A stretch of DNA of 49,945 bases from Alphaproteobacteria bacterium (GCA_035625915.1 DASPOR010000183.1:1-49945); one strand, 5' to 3'; shown: positions 36,029 through 44,538, numbered from the stretch's first letter. Notes: generated by a model from the sequence alone, not told the origin. Numbers and translations: made by a program.

Positions 36029-36937
36029 TCAGGGTGCTGCCGCAGGCCCGCCGGCGGGTGCGAGTTTCGCCGGGTCCAGCTTGTATTCCTTGGCGACGCG
36101 GTCGATCTCCGATTTCAGCGCCGGCAGCCAAGGCGCATCGGCCGGCGCCTTAGCTTCGAGCGCCAGCCACGACCTCAAAGCCGCCTCGCCATCCCCACTT
36201 TGCGCCTTTGCAAGCCCGAGATAGAACGCTGCACGGACATCGCCGGGATTCTGGGCCAATGCCTTTTCGAAGGACGTTCGCGCTTCCTCGCCGACTTGTC
36301 CCTTCGCCTCCATCACGCGCATCTCTCCATAGGCGGAGAGCGCATCCGACCGTGCCCCGGATAGCTCGACCACATGCCGATAGGCGTCGGCGGCCTCCTT
36401 ATAGCGGTTAAGTGCCGCATAGGTCCGGCCCAGAAGCAACCATCCGCTGAGATCGTCCGGCGTTTCCTTGAGACGCGCTTCGAGCTTTGCGATCGCTTCG
36501 GCGATCGGCGGCATTCCCGCGGAAGTACCCGCATCGTTGCGGCCGGCGAAGGGGTAATCCGGCAGGCCGGGAGCGCCGACCCCGAGGTAAAGAACGAAGG
36601 CCGTAAGCGGCATCAAAGCGACGATCCCGAACGCCGCCCAGCGGCGACCGGTCCGTCCCGGCATCTGCGGCTGTTCCGTCGCTGCCGGCATTTGTCGGCG
36701 CTCGGCCTTCGCCGCGGCGAGAAGCCGGCGTGCGATTTCCCGCTCGGCCGCCTGCGCTTCCTCTCCGCCGATGACGCCACGGCCGACTTCGCGCTTCAGC
36801 TCATCGAGTTGGTCGCGGTAGACCTCGAGATCGTAGTCGTCGCGCGGTGGGGGCGACTTGGCGCTGCGAAGGATGGGTCGAAGCAGCATCCACGCGGTGA
36901 AAATCGTAATGGCGGCGAGTACGAGCCAGAGAATCAT
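36029..36937 (-). CDS. ccmI: Cytochrome c maturation protein CcmI
   Basis: This 302-aa apocytochrome chaperone is the last gene of the ccm cluster. Two N-terminal membrane helices flank a basic/acidic cytoplasmic loop with a leucine-zipper-like DLEVYRDQLDELKREVGRG. The periplasmic C-terminal part has TPR repeats (DDLSGWLLLGRTYAALNRYKEAADAYRHV, ARTSFEKALAQNPGDVRAAFYLG). The TPR domain presents apocytochrome c to the CcmFH ligase. It overlaps ccmH by ATGA. Confidence 0.92.
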   Translation of the reverse strand: MILWLVLAAITIFTAWMLLRPILRSAKSPPPRDDYDLEVYRDQLDELKREVGRGVIGGEEAQAAEREIARRLLAAAKAERRQMPAATEQPQMPGRTGRRWAAFGIVALMPLTAFVLYLGVGAPGLPDYPFAGRNDAGTSAGMPPIAEAIAKLEARLKETPDDLSGWLLLGRTYAALNRYKEAADAYRHVVELSGARSDALSAYGEMRVMEAKGQVGEEARTSFEKALAQNPGDVRAAFYLGLAKAQSGDGEAALRSWLALEAKAPADAPWLPALKSEIDRVAKEYKLDPAKLAPAGGPAAAP

Positions 36938-37407
36938 CGCTCGCCGTCCGACTTGAGGAGCTTGGCGAGGTGGCGCTGCTCTTCGATGGTGAGCGGCGGC
37001 ACCTCCCCCAAATCCCGCTGGCGCTTCCTGACGTAGGCGACCGCCCCCACGAGACCGATCAGGAAGACGATCCCCGGCGACAGCCAGAGCAAATATGTCG
37101 CTGGCTCGACCGGAGGCTTCAACAGGACGAACTGGCCGTAGCGCTCGACGATGTATTGAACGACCTGCGCGTCGCTGTCGCCTGCCATCAGTCGCTGCCG
37201 CACCAGGACGCGAAGGTCATGGGCGAGATCCGCATTCGAATCGTCGATCGATTGATTCTGGCACACGAGACAGCGCAAGCCTTGGCCGATGGCCCGCGCG
37301 CGCGCCTCGAGCGCTGGATCGGCCAGCATTTCCTGGGGTGTGACCGCGTGCGCGAGGCCGAGCGCCATCCATAGCACGGCAATCATGGCAAGGATCGTGC
37401 GCATCAT
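36934..37407 (-). CDS. ccmH: Cytochrome c maturation protein CcmH
   Basis: This 157-aa periplasmic, membrane-anchored thiol oxidoreductase reduces the apocytochrome CXXCH disulfide. A signal/anchor precedes GLRCLVCQNQSIDDSNADLAHDLR, containing the invariant LRCxxCQNQ, and a C-terminal helix spans YLLWLSPGIVFLIGLVGAV. I chose ATG 37407 because it makes the ATGA overlap with the ccmG stop. The longer frame to 37539 is inside ccmG. It lacks the TPR part found in E. coli CcmH, which here is the separate ccmI. Confidence 0.95.
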   Translation of the reverse strand: MMRTILAMIAVLWMALGLAHAVTPQEMLADPALEARARAIGQGLRCLVCQNQSIDDSNADLAHDLRVLVRQRLMAGDSDAQVVQYIVERYGQFVLLKPPVEPATYLLWLSPGIVFLIGLVGAVAYVRKRQRDLGEVPPLTIEEQRHLAKLLKSDGER

Positions 37408-37934
37408 TTGGCGAGTCGACTGAGGAGAGGGCGGATCACACCTTCCACGGCCTCGCGGTCGAGCGGGCCGACCTGCTTGTAACGGATCGTTCCCGTCGAA
37501 TCGACGACGTAGGTCTCGGGCACGCCGTAAACCCCCCAATCGATGCCCGTGCTTCCGTCGCGGTCCGCACCGATGCGCTCATAGGGATCGCCCATCGCGG
37601 CCAGCAACTGCCGCGCATCCTCCGGCTTGTCCTTGTAGTCGATGCCGTAGAGCACCACCCCCTCCTTGGCGAGGTCCATGAGAATCGGATGCTCCTCCTT
37701 GCACGGCACGCACCAGGACGCGAAGACGTTGACGAGGACGGGCTTGCCCTTGAGATCGGCACTCGACAGCCCCGGCTTGCCGTCGATGAGCGCTGGCAGA
37801 TTGAATTTCGGCGCAGGCTTGTCGATGAGGGCCGAGGGCACGATTGCCGGATCGCGTCCGAGGCCCGCGAAGAAGAATACCGCGATCGCGGCGAAGACAA
37901 GGAGAGGTGCGATGTAGACAAGCCGCTTCGCCAT
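37404..37934 (-). CDS. ccmG: Thiol:disulfide oxidoreductase CcmG/DsbE
   Basis: This 176-aa membrane-anchored thioredoxin-fold protein has one N-terminal helix (YIAPLLVFAAIAVFFFAGL). The active site WCVPCKEEHP is followed by YGVPETYVVDSTGTIRYK with the cis-Pro. It supplies reductant to the apocytochrome/CcmH branch of cytochrome c maturation. It begins nine bases after the ccmF stop. The open frame back to 38066 is within ccmF and is rejected. Confidence 0.95.
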   Translation of the reverse strand: MAKRLVYIAPLLVFAAIAVFFFAGLGRDPAIVPSALIDKPAPKFNLPALIDGKPGLSSADLKGKPVLVNVFASWCVPCKEEHPILMDLAKEGVVLYGIDYKDKPEDARQLLAAMGDPYERIGADRDGSTGIDWGVYGVPETYVVDSTGTIRYKQVGPLDREAVEGVIRPLLSRLAK

Positions 37935-37942
37935 CGCCGCCT

Positions 37943-39931
37943 TCAATCCCCGGACGCGGTCGCGGCGGATTCGGGAAGCCGGCGGCGTGCGGGGGCTCCC
38001 ACCCGCAGGCGGCGGTCGCTGAGCGAGAGAATGCCGCCCGCGGCCATCACGACGGCGCCGAGCCAAATCCAGGGTGCGAGCGGATTATCGTAAAGCCGTA
38101 CTGTCCACCCACCCTGTCCATCGCTGTCCCCAAGGGCGGCATAAATGTCGGCGATGCCGGTGGTGTGGATTGCGGTCACGGCGGTATCGGCACCCGAGAG
38201 TGCGAAGGTGCGCTTTTGCGGCGTGAGGCGCGCGACGAGTCGCCCGTCGCGGGTCACCGTCATGTCGGCGCGCTGACCCTCGTAATTGGAGCCGTTCGCG
38301 GGTGCTACGTCGTCGAGGGAGACTTCGTAGCCCGCGAGCGCGACCTTCTCGCCCGGATGCATGGTGGCGATGCGCTCGACCCGCCACGCGGTCGTCCCGA
38401 CAATGCCGGCTAGGGCGATGCCGAGCCCAGCATGGGCCAAGGCGGCGCCGTAAGTGGAACGCGGCAGATGGCGCGCACGCCGCAGCGTCTCGCCCAAAGC
38501 TGCCCTTCCGAGGTTCGTGCGCGCCGCAAGCTCGGCAAAGGCGCCAACGAAGAGCCACGCCGCGAGCGCCAGGCCGAAGACCGCAAGAATCGGCCCGCCC
38601 GAATGCAGATAGAGTGCGACAAGCCCGGCGAGGAAGGCCGCGGCCCCGGCCACCCAGAGCCTTTGAAGTGCTGCCGCCAGATCGGCGCGCTTCCAGCCGA
38701 GAAGCGGGCCGATCGGGACCGCGACGAGGAGTGGCGAGATCAGAGGAACGAAGGTCAAATTGAAAAATGGCGCCCCCACGGAGATCTTCGGCCCGCCGAT
38801 CCTCTCGAGAAACAGCGGATAGAGCGTTCCGACCAGAACCGTCGCCGCGGCACTCGCGAGGATCAGGTTATTGAGCATGAGTGCTCCCTCCCGGCTGATC
38901 GGTGCAAAGAGGCCGCCGGGGGCCAGGTTCGGCGCGCGCACGGCGTAAAGGATAAGCGAGCCGCCGATGGCGATGACGAGAAGGGCAAGAATGAAGATGC
39001 CGCGCGCCGGACTGTTCGCGAAAGCGTGCACCGAGGTGAGCACCCCCGAGCGCACGAGGAACGTGCCGATAAGGCTCAGGGAAAACGTCACGATCGCGAG
39101 AAGGACGGTCCAGCTCTTGAGCGCGTCGCGCTTCTCGACGACGATCGCCGAATGAAGCAACGCCGTCCCGGCCAGCCACGGCATGAAGGACGCGTTCTCG
39201 ACCGGGTCCCAGAACCAGAAGCCGCCCCAGCCGAGCGTGTAATAGGCCCACCAGCTTCCCATCGCGATGCCGAGCGTGAGCGTGCACCACGCGGCAAGCG
39301 TCCAGGGCCGGACCCAACGCGCCCAGCTCGCATCGACGCGACCCTCGATGAGGGCGGCGATCGCAAAAGAGAACGCCATCGAAAAGCCGACATAGCCGAG
39401 ATAGAGGACCGGCGGATGGGAGGCGAGACCGGGGTCCTGCAGGATCGGATTGAGGCCCTGGCCGTCGGGCGGCGGCGGGAACACGCGGGCGAAGGGATCG
39501 GAGGTGAAGAGGATGAAGGCGAGGAAACCGAACGAGATCATCGCCTGCACGGCCAGCACGCGCGCCTGAAGGGTTGGCGGCAGGTTGGCGCCGAAGGTGG
39601 CGACCGCGGCACCGAATAGGGCAAGGATGAGGACCCACAACACCATCGAACCCTCGTGGTTTCCCCAAACGCCCGCGATCTTGTAAACGAGCGGCATCGT
39701 CGAATGGGAATTGATCGCCGCCGCATAGACCGAGAAGTCGGACGTTACGAAGGCGTGGACGAGGGCGAGAAATGCGGCGAGCACGAGGACGAATTGCATT
39801 TGCGCCGCCGGCCGCGCCACGGCGACAAGTGGCGCATTGGCGCGCGCCGCCCCGTAAAGCGGCAAGCTCGCCTGCGCCAAGGCGACGACGAGTGCGAGCA
39901 CGAGTGCAAAGTGACCGATTTCGGCAATCAC
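37943..39931 (-). CDS. ccmF: Heme lyase CcmF
   Basis: This 662-aa polytopic protein is the core of the heme-apocytochrome ligase. It has the WWD domain GWGGFWFWDPVENASFMPWL followed by HS, heme-ligand histidines in the expected loops, and the early NHEGSMVLWVLILALFG. The length is typical. Overlaps with ccmE (ATGA) and close spacing to ccmG show a single operon. It works with CcmH and CcmI to attach heme, delivered by CcmE, to c-type apocytochromes in the periplasm. Confidence 0.97.
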   Translation of the reverse strand: MIAEIGHFALVLALVVALAQASLPLYGAARANAPLVAVARPAAQMQFVLVLAAFLALVHAFVTSDFSVYAAAINSHSTMPLVYKIAGVWGNHEGSMVLWVLILALFGAAVATFGANLPPTLQARVLAVQAMISFGFLAFILFTSDPFARVFPPPPDGQGLNPILQDPGLASHPPVLYLGYVGFSMAFSFAIAALIEGRVDASWARWVRPWTLAAWCTLTLGIAMGSWWAYYTLGWGGFWFWDPVENASFMPWLAGTALLHSAIVVEKRDALKSWTVLLAIVTFSLSLIGTFLVRSGVLTSVHAFANSPARGIFILALLVIAIGGSLILYAVRAPNLAPGGLFAPISREGALMLNNLILASAAATVLVGTLYPLFLERIGGPKISVGAPFFNLTFVPLISPLLVAVPIGPLLGWKRADLAAALQRLWVAGAAAFLAGLVALYLHSGGPILAVFGLALAAWLFVGAFAELAARTNLGRAALGETLRRARHLPRSTYGAALAHAGLGIALAGIVGTTAWRVERIATMHPGEKVALAGYEVSLDDVAPANGSNYEGQRADMTVTRDGRLVARLTPQKRTFALSGADTAVTAIHTTGIADIYAALGDSDGQGGWTVRLYDNPLAPWIWLGAVVMAAGGILSLSDRRLRVGAPARRRLPESAATASGD

Positions 39932-40377
39932 GGCTTGGGGCCTTCTTGCCAGCGGCCGGACTTCTTGAGGGCCTCAGCCACTTCGGGCGGCATGTATTTC
40001 TCGTCATGCTTGGCAAGCACGCTCGACGCCTGGAAGCTGCCGTCCGGTTGCAGCCTGCCTTCGGCGACGACGCCTTGGCCCTCGCGAAAGAGATCGGGCA
40101 GGATACCGACATAGCGGACCGGAATATCGTGCTTGAGATCGGTGACCTTGAAGCGCACCGATGAATCGGGCCCGCGCGTGACACTGCCGTCCTCGACGAG
40201 CCCCCCAAGGCGCACGACCCGGTCGGACGGCGCTCCCTTTTCCAGAAGCTCAGTCGGGCTCAAGAAGAACACGATGTTTTCCCGAAACGCATTCAGCACG
40301 AGCAACACCGCGACGCCAAGGATCGCCGCGCCGACGGTTACAAAAACAAGCCGCTTGCGTTTCGGCTTGAGCTTCAC
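39928..40377 (-). CDS. ccmE: Heme chaperone CcmE
   Basis: This 149-aa protein has one N-terminal anchor (RLVFVTVGAAILGVAVLLVL) and a periplasmic OB-fold. The heme-binding motif VLAKHDEKYMPPEV contains the His that binds the heme vinyl group covalently, with the downstream Tyr. It receives heme from CcmABCD and passes it to CcmF. It overlaps ccmD and ccmF by four bases each. Confidence 0.96.
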   Translation of the reverse strand: MKLKPKRKRLVFVTVGAAILGVAVLLVLNAFRENIVFFLSPTELLEKGAPSDRVVRLGGLVEDGSVTRGPDSSVRFKVTDLKHDIPVRYVGILPDLFREGQGVVAEGRLQPDGSFQASSVLAKHDEKYMPPEVAEALKKSGRWQEGPKP

Positions 40378-40553
40378 TTCCGCGGCTCCCGTCGCGGCCG
40401 ACCCTCGAAGCGCTCAAGTTCCCGCTCGCGCGATCGCAATCCGCGGATGGCCACGACGAGAATGCCGATCAGCACGAGAAGGGTGAACCCATAAGCCGGC
40501 CAAACGAATGCGGCACGGCCGCCCATGTCGAGAAACTCTGCAACTCCATTCAT
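40374..40553 (-). CDS. ccmD: Heme exporter protein CcmD
   Basis: This small 59-aa gene lies between ccmC and ccmE. It has one membrane helix (FVWPAYGFTLLVLIGILVVAI) preceded by EFLDMGGRAAF, and a basic, charged tail, all typical of CcmD. ATG 40553 has GGGGAG about eight bases upstream. CcmD stabilises the CcmC-CcmE complex and helps release holo-CcmE. The longer open frame in the same phase is within ccmC and is not real. Confidence 0.92.
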   Translation of the reverse strand: MNGVAEFLDMGGRAAFVWPAYGFTLLVLIGILVVAIRGLRSRERELERFEGRPRREPRK

Positions 40554-40576
40554 GATCGTGGCTCCCCCGCGTGCCG

Positions 40577-41335
40577 TCAGGAAAGCTGCGGGAGGCTTTC
40601 GGCACCCGCGGCTTTTTGAAACGCGCTGAGGCGCAGGACGCGCAGCTTCCGCGCCGCGATTTCCGTGCGTACGCAGAGAAGCAGCACCGTCACGAAATAG
40701 AACGTGAAGCCGAACGCCATGAGAAAGAGCGGCAGCAGCATCTCGGGGGCGATGGTCGGCCCACCCATGCGGAAGACGCTCGCAGGTTGGTGGAGCGTGT
40801 TCCACCACTCGACCGAGAAATGAATGATCGGCACGTTGACGAATCCGACCACCGCGAGGATGGCGGCGGCCCGATTGCCCCGGGTCGGGTCTTCGAACGC
40901 ACGCGACAAGGCGATGTGCCCGAGATAGAGGAAGAAGAGGACGAGGACCGACGTCAGCCGAGCGTCCCATACCCACCACGCCCCCCACATCGGCTTGCCC
41001 CAGAGCGATCCCGTCACAAGGGCGAGAAACGTGAACGAAGCACCGATGGGCGACGCCGCCTGGGCCACAAGATCGGCGAGCGGATGACGCCAGATGAGGG
41101 CAATCGCACTTGCGACGGCGACAACCGTATAAACGAAGAGCGCCATCCACGCCGCCGGCACGTGGACATACATGATGCGGACGGCCTCGCCCTGCTGATA
41201 ATCGGGCGGGGAAGCGAAGAGCGCGAAATAGAGACCGAGCCCAAGGAAGCCCACGGCCCCTATGGAGCACCACGGCAGGATGGCGGCCGCGAGCCGCAGG
41301 AATCGATTGGGATTGGCGAAACGATGCATGCTCAA
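40577..41335 (-). CDS. ccmC: Heme exporter/handling protein CcmC
   Basis: This 252-aa membrane protein has six helices and the tryptophan-rich motif WGAWWVWDARLTS, which binds heme and loads CcmE. Flanking heme-ligand histidines lie in YVHVPAAWMAL and IIHFSVEWWNTLHQP. It is 23 nt upstream of ccmD and 149 nt downstream of ccmB. Confidence 0.96.
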   Translation of the reverse strand: MSMHRFANPNRFLRLAAAILPWCSIGAVGFLGLGLYFALFASPPDYQQGEAVRIMYVHVPAAWMALFVYTVVAVASAIALIWRHPLADLVAQAASPIGASFTFLALVTGSLWGKPMWGAWWVWDARLTSVLVLFFLYLGHIALSRAFEDPTRGNRAAAILAVVGFVNVPIIHFSVEWWNTLHQPASVFRMGGPTIAPEMLLPLFLMAFGFTFYFVTVLLLCVRTEIAARKLRVLRLSAFQKAAGAESLPQLS

Positions 41336-41484
41336 ATCGAGCCTCGATTCCCTCGATTGCGCCTTCTACCCCCAATGGCTGACCTTGGCCAGCCCTCGCG
41401 ACCCCGGTTCGATCCGACCCTCGCCAATCGTACTTGCCAAGGGTTAACGGAGGCAGGGGTATGGAAGGATATTACGACGACCTC

Positions 41485-42150
41485 CTATTCCACCGCCTGC
41501 TTGAGGGCTGCGGCACTCGCCCAAGGTGCGAGCACAAGCGCTGCCAGGAGAAACCCCGCCAGGATCGTGAGGTGGGGCCGAACGGCGAGCCCGGCAATGG
41601 CGCCGTCAACCGCCGCCACGCCGAAGATCAGCACGGGCACGTAAAGCGGCAAGACGAGAAGCGAGATCAACACCCCGCCGCGGCGAGCGCCAAGAACGAG
41701 GGCGGCCCCAATCGCCCCAACCAAGGTCAATGTCGGCGTTCCAAGCAGCATGGCAAGCAAAAGCTGGGCGAAGCCCATCGCCGGCAGGTCGAGCAGGACA
41801 GCAAGCAAGGGTGCAGCGACGATCAGGGGCAGGCCCGTTGTCAACCAGTGCGCCGCGCATTTGGCAAGGACAATGGAGCTGAGCGAGACGGGCGAGAGCA
41901 CCAAAAGATCGAGCCCGCCATCCTCGAAATCGTTCTGGAACAGGCGTTCTAATGAAAGCAACGAGGCAAGCAGCGCCATGACCCAAATGACGCCCGGCGC
42001 AATCCGCGCGAGCGTTTCCGGCTCCGGACCAACGCCGAACGGAAAAAGAGCCACGGAAATTACGAAAAAGAGTACGACGACCAACGTGTCCGCACCTTGG
42101 CGCAGGGCGAGGCGCAAATCTCGGCTCAAGATGGCGAAAAGGGCGTTCAC
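41485..42150 (-). CDS. ccmB: Heme exporter permease CcmB
   Basis: This 221-aa six-helix permease begins FAILSRDLRLALRQGADTL, as CcmB proteins do. It also contains LERLFQNDFEDGGLDLLVLSP, a conserved amphipathic segment. With CcmA it forms the ABC complex that releases heme-loaded CcmE. It overlaps ccmA by four bases. Confidence 0.95.
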   Translation of the reverse strand: MNALFAILSRDLRLALRQGADTLVVVLFFVISVALFPFGVGPEPETLARIAPGVIWVMALLASLLSLERLFQNDFEDGGLDLLVLSPVSLSSIVLAKCAAHWLTTGLPLIVAAPLLAVLLDLPAMGFAQLLLAMLLGTPTLTLVGAIGAALVLGARRGGVLISLLVLPLYVPVLIFGVAAVDGAIAGLAVRPHLTILAGFLLAALVLAPWASAAALKQAVE

Positions 42151-42779
42151 GGCGCAGCCTCGGCCGCGAAACTGTCGAGGCGCAACTCGCTCGCACCTGG
42201 CAGGGCCAACGATGCATGCGTCGCCAGCACCACCACCCCGCCGGCGGCGCGGTGTGCCGCAAGCATGTCTTCGAGTGCTGCCGTGGAGGGACGATCGAGT
42301 GCTGCGGTCGGCTCATCGAGCAGCCATAACGGGACGGGATTCGCGAGGAGGCGTGCGAGATTGAGCCTGCGCTTTTGCCCGGCAGAGAGAAAACGTCCCG
42401 GGATGTCGGCGGACGCCAGAAGGCCAAGGCGATCGAGGGCTGGGTCCACCGCAGCACCAGCGCCATCGCGCAACCTCGCCCAGAACATCAGGTTTTCCCG
42501 CACCGTCAGAACGGGCTTTACCGGGTCTTGGTGACCGATATGACAAAGCCGCGCCCGGTGGGCGTCCCAATCGAGCGATAACACGTTGCCTTGCCATAGG
42601 AGCGTGCCGGCGGCGGGACGAAGAAGGCCGGCGGCCAAGCGCAACAAACTCGATTTACCGCTGCCGTTCGGCCCCGTGAGCAAGAGTGCTTCGCCGGGAT
42701 TGAGCGAAAAAGCGACGCCGGCGAAGACCATGCGCTCGCCGCGCGCGCACACCAGTTCATGCCCCTCGAAGAGCGCCAT
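42147..42779 (-). CDS. ccmA: Heme exporter ATP-binding protein CcmA
   Basis: This 210-aa ATPase is the first gene of the cluster. Walker A GPNGSGKSS is at 36-44, the signature is LSAGQKRRLNLARLL, Walker B LWLLDEPTAALD and H-loop VLATHASL. ATG 42779 has AAGGAG close upstream. A TTG start at 42800 would add only seven residues. CcmAB uses ATP hydrolysis to free holo-CcmE from CcmCD. A terminator-like hairpin 69 nt upstream separates it from the ridA-type genes. Confidence 0.95.
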   Translation of the reverse strand: MALFEGHELVCARGERMVFAGVAFSLNPGEALLLTGPNGSGKSSLLRLAAGLLRPAAGTLLWQGNVLSLDWDAHRARLCHIGHQDPVKPVLTVRENLMFWARLRDGAGAAVDPALDRLGLLASADIPGRFLSAGQKRRLNLARLLANPVPLWLLDEPTAALDRPSTAALEDMLAAHRAAGGVVVLATHASLALPGASELRLDSFAAEAAP

Positions 42780-43128
42780 CGGCTCCTTGAATAACCGCAA
42801 GCTGCCCGCCCGTCACAGGAATTCGTGAGGACTGAAGTCCGCTGAATAAAAAAGCAGCCAGCGGGCAAGCCCGCCGGCTGCTAAAGATGGATCCGAGCCT
42901 TGTTCGCCCGGACCGGAGGCTGAGGGGGCAGCCTCTGGCAAAGAGGGGAGGTCTTTACCGACTATGAAGATGGGAAGGGATTGTGATCCGTCCAGGCCTG
43001 AAATGGGGCAAAAGTAAGGTATTTCGTGAACCGAGAATATACCCAACTAAACAATCAATTAGCTTTCGGCAATCGCATTTGCGAGCGACTCGGGGCACTC
43101 GCCCCGCACAGCACAACGGCGGGTGCGG
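42780..43128. other. Intergenic with two hairpins upstream of ccmA
   Basis: This 349-nt stretch lies between the second RidA gene and ccmA, all leftward. It contains a terminator-like hairpin at 42848-42882 and a second perfect stem GAGGCTG...CAGCCTC at 42915-42934. An open minus-strand frame of 77 codons (42813-43046) runs through both hairpins and has no family features. The ccmA promoter is probably downstream of the first hairpin, in only about 70 nt. Confidence 0.45.
42848..42882 (-). terminator. Rho-independent terminator after the RidA genes
   Basis: On the minus strand a 14-bp GC-rich stem (arms AGCAGCCGGCGGGC and GCCCGCTGGCTGCT, one mismatch) is followed directly by six T residues. 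It would end transcripts coming from the RidA genes before ccmA. Confidence 0.7.
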
Positions 43129-43611
43129 TCAACGGACCTCGAGGTCCATCCAGGTTTCGAAGCAATGGTTCTTGGCGAGCGCCATGACGCCGATCGTGGC
43201 CCGGCAGCCGATCCCGCGCTCGGGGCCGAAGATTTCGGCAAACAGGTCGCTTAACCCGCTCGAGACGAGATTGGGGTCGGTGAAGCCGGGCGCGCAGACG
43301 ACGAAGTTGAGGGTCCGCACGAGTGCCACGACGTTGTCGAGATCACCCACGGCCTGTTTTATCCCGGCGAGGCAGTTGATCGCGGTCTGGCGGGCGGCCG
43401 CATAGGCTTCGGCGACCGTGACTTCGGCGCCGACGCGGCCGGGATGGAGTGCCGTCCCATCGGAAAGTTCCGGCACTTGACCGGAAAGGACCAGAAGATT
43501 TCCGCTCCGGTGGAAGGGCTTCATCTTGCCGTACTTGGCGCCGTAATAAGTGCCGGCGCCATAGGCCGGCAGCTCGATTCCCATCGCCTCGATCTTCCGC
43601 TCGATCTCCAT
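43129..43611 (-). CDS. RidA family protein, second copy
   Basis: This 160-aa protein of the YjgF/YER057c/UK114 fold has the C-terminal third with NFVVCAPGFTDPNLVSSGLSDLFAEIFG and CRATIGVMALAKN, where the Arg of the family (RATIGV) is kept. RidA proteins hydrolyse reactive imines; relatives in aromatic clusters deaminate 2-aminomuconate-type compounds. I placed the start at ATG 43611, with GGAG ten bases upstream. The frame is open up to 43860 through the neighbouring gene and a tandem repeat. It lies 74 nt downstream of the other RidA gene, in the same direction. Confidence 0.88.
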   Translation of the reverse strand: MEIERKIEAMGIELPAYGAGTYYGAKYGKMKPFHRSGNLLVLSGQVPELSDGTALHPGRVGAEVTVAEAYAAARQTAINCLAGIKQAVGDLDNVVALVRTLNFVVCAPGFTDPNLVSSGLSDLFAEIFGPERGIGCRATIGVMALAKNHCFETWMDLEVR

Positions 43612-43628
43612 CGTCGCGTCTCCATCGG

Positions 43629-43688
43629 CCTGGGCTTGATGAACATGGGCCGGATCAACATGGGCCGGGCCAACATGGGCCGCCGTCA
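43629..43688. repeat. Tandem 15-bp repeat, about four units
   Basis: Three units of CATGGGCC(G)GGATCAA type at 43644-43658, 43659-43673 and 43674-43688 follow a degenerate one at 43629-43643. The last reaches the stop codon of the upstream RidA gene. The unit is a multiple of three, so it could be translated without frameshift. Confidence 0.75.
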
Positions 43689-44081
43689 AGACCGGGGCAG
43701 CACGGCGGTCGCCTCGATTTCGACCTTCGCCCGATCCTCGACGAGCCCGGACACCTGAACAAGCGCCATCGTCGGGAAGTGGTTGCCGATCACCTCGCGA
43801 TAGGCAGCGCCGACTTCGCGCAGGTTTGCGAGATATTCCTGCTTGTCCGTCACATACCATGTCATGCGCGCAATATGCTCGGCCTTGGCCCCCGCTTCGG
43901 CAAGCACGGCAAGGATGTTTTGAAGCGCCTGGCGGACCTGCCCTGGGAAGGAGTCAGTCTCGAAATGGCCGGCCGGGTTCCAGCCGATCATCCCCGCCAC
44001 GAAAACGAACCGGCCTTCGGCAGTCATCCCGTTGCTGTAGCCCTTGGGGCGAGGCCATCCCGGCGGGAGCAGGGTTTTCAT
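43686..44081 (-). CDS. RidA family protein, first copy
   Basis: This 131-aa RidA-fold protein starts KTLLPPGWPRPKGYSNGM, with VFVAGMIGWNP, FPGQVRQALQNILAVLAEAGA and RMTWYVTDKQEY, as in RidA homologues found in 2-aminobenzoyl-CoA gene clusters. The late catalytic-type Arg position reads PTMALVQVSGL, without Arg before A-x-V, so it may not be a classical imine deaminase. ATG 44081 has GGAGG upstream. It is divergent from the catabolic operon at 44591, with 509 nt between. Confidence 0.9.
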   Translation of the reverse strand: MKTLLPPGWPRPKGYSNGMTAEGRFVFVAGMIGWNPAGHFETDSFPGQVRQALQNILAVLAEAGAKAEHIARMTWYVTDKQEYLANLREVGAAYREVIGNHFPTMALVQVSGLVEDRAKVEIEATAVLPRS

Positions 44082-44354
44082 CGCACACCTCCCTTCGTCG
44101 CATTCGATGTCGCCATCGTGCAGACATTCTGACAGCCAGACTGTCGCGCGTCATGGCCGGAACGTTGGAAGGCGCGGACGGCCGAACATGTGGATGCGCG
44201 GGCTTGACGAATGAAGAGATCGCGCCCTCATGGTTCGAGACGCCTCGCGCCGGCGGCCGCCTCAGCGGCCGCCTCTTTGCGTGACGCAGAAGAAGGCGCG
44301 CGAAGCGCGCCAGGAGGCTCCTCACCATGAGGATATTTATTTATATGATTAAAG

Positions 44355-44436
44355 TCCTCATCCCGAGGAGGTGCGCAGCACCGTCTCGAAGGATGAAGAG
44401 CCTCTCACAACATTAACGTCCTCATCCTGAGGGCGA
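44355..44436. repeat. CCTCATCC-type REP-like palindromic repeat
   Basis: TCCTCATCCCGAGGAG (from 44355) is followed by GTGCGCAGCAC and GTCTCGAAGGATGA, giving a nested palindrome of about 45 nt. A second, partial copy, CGTCCTCATCCTGAGGGCG, is at 44417-44436. I recall very similar sequences scattered through many alphaproteobacterial genomes. This is unrelated to the CTAG-ended repeats elsewhere in the window. Confidence 0.7.
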
Positions 44437-44490
44437 TAAAAATGAAAACAATCCTCCCAAGCCAATGGCTCAGTCGAATCTCGCCGTGAA

Positions 44491-44529
44491 ATGCAAGCGC
44501 ACGAGTGAGCACGACAAAAGCGCTTGCAT
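44491..44529. promoter_or_regulatory. 10-bp perfect inverted repeat, possible regulator site
   Basis: ATGCAAGCGC (44491-44500) and GCGCTTGCAT (44520-44529) are exact complements separated by 19 nt. TTGCAT in the right arm could also serve as a -35 element. The site is 62 nt upstream of the SDR start. Confidence 0.4.
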
Positions 44530-44538
44530 ATCCACCGA

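Noticed and set aside
38432-39619. 395-codon plus-strand open frame opposite ccmF
   Set aside because: It is a charged low-complexity shadow of ccmF.
41405-41416. T-loop-like GGTTCGATCC suggesting a tRNA
   Set aside because: No acceptor stem, anticodon arm or CCA end could be fitted around it.
42813-43046. 77-codon minus-strand frame before ccmA
   Set aside because: It runs through a strong terminator hairpin and a second stem, and the product lacks any recognisable pattern.
43612-43860. N-terminal extension of the second RidA protein
   Set aside because: The extension overlaps the first RidA gene and would translate the tandem repeat; RidA homology begins after ATG 43611.
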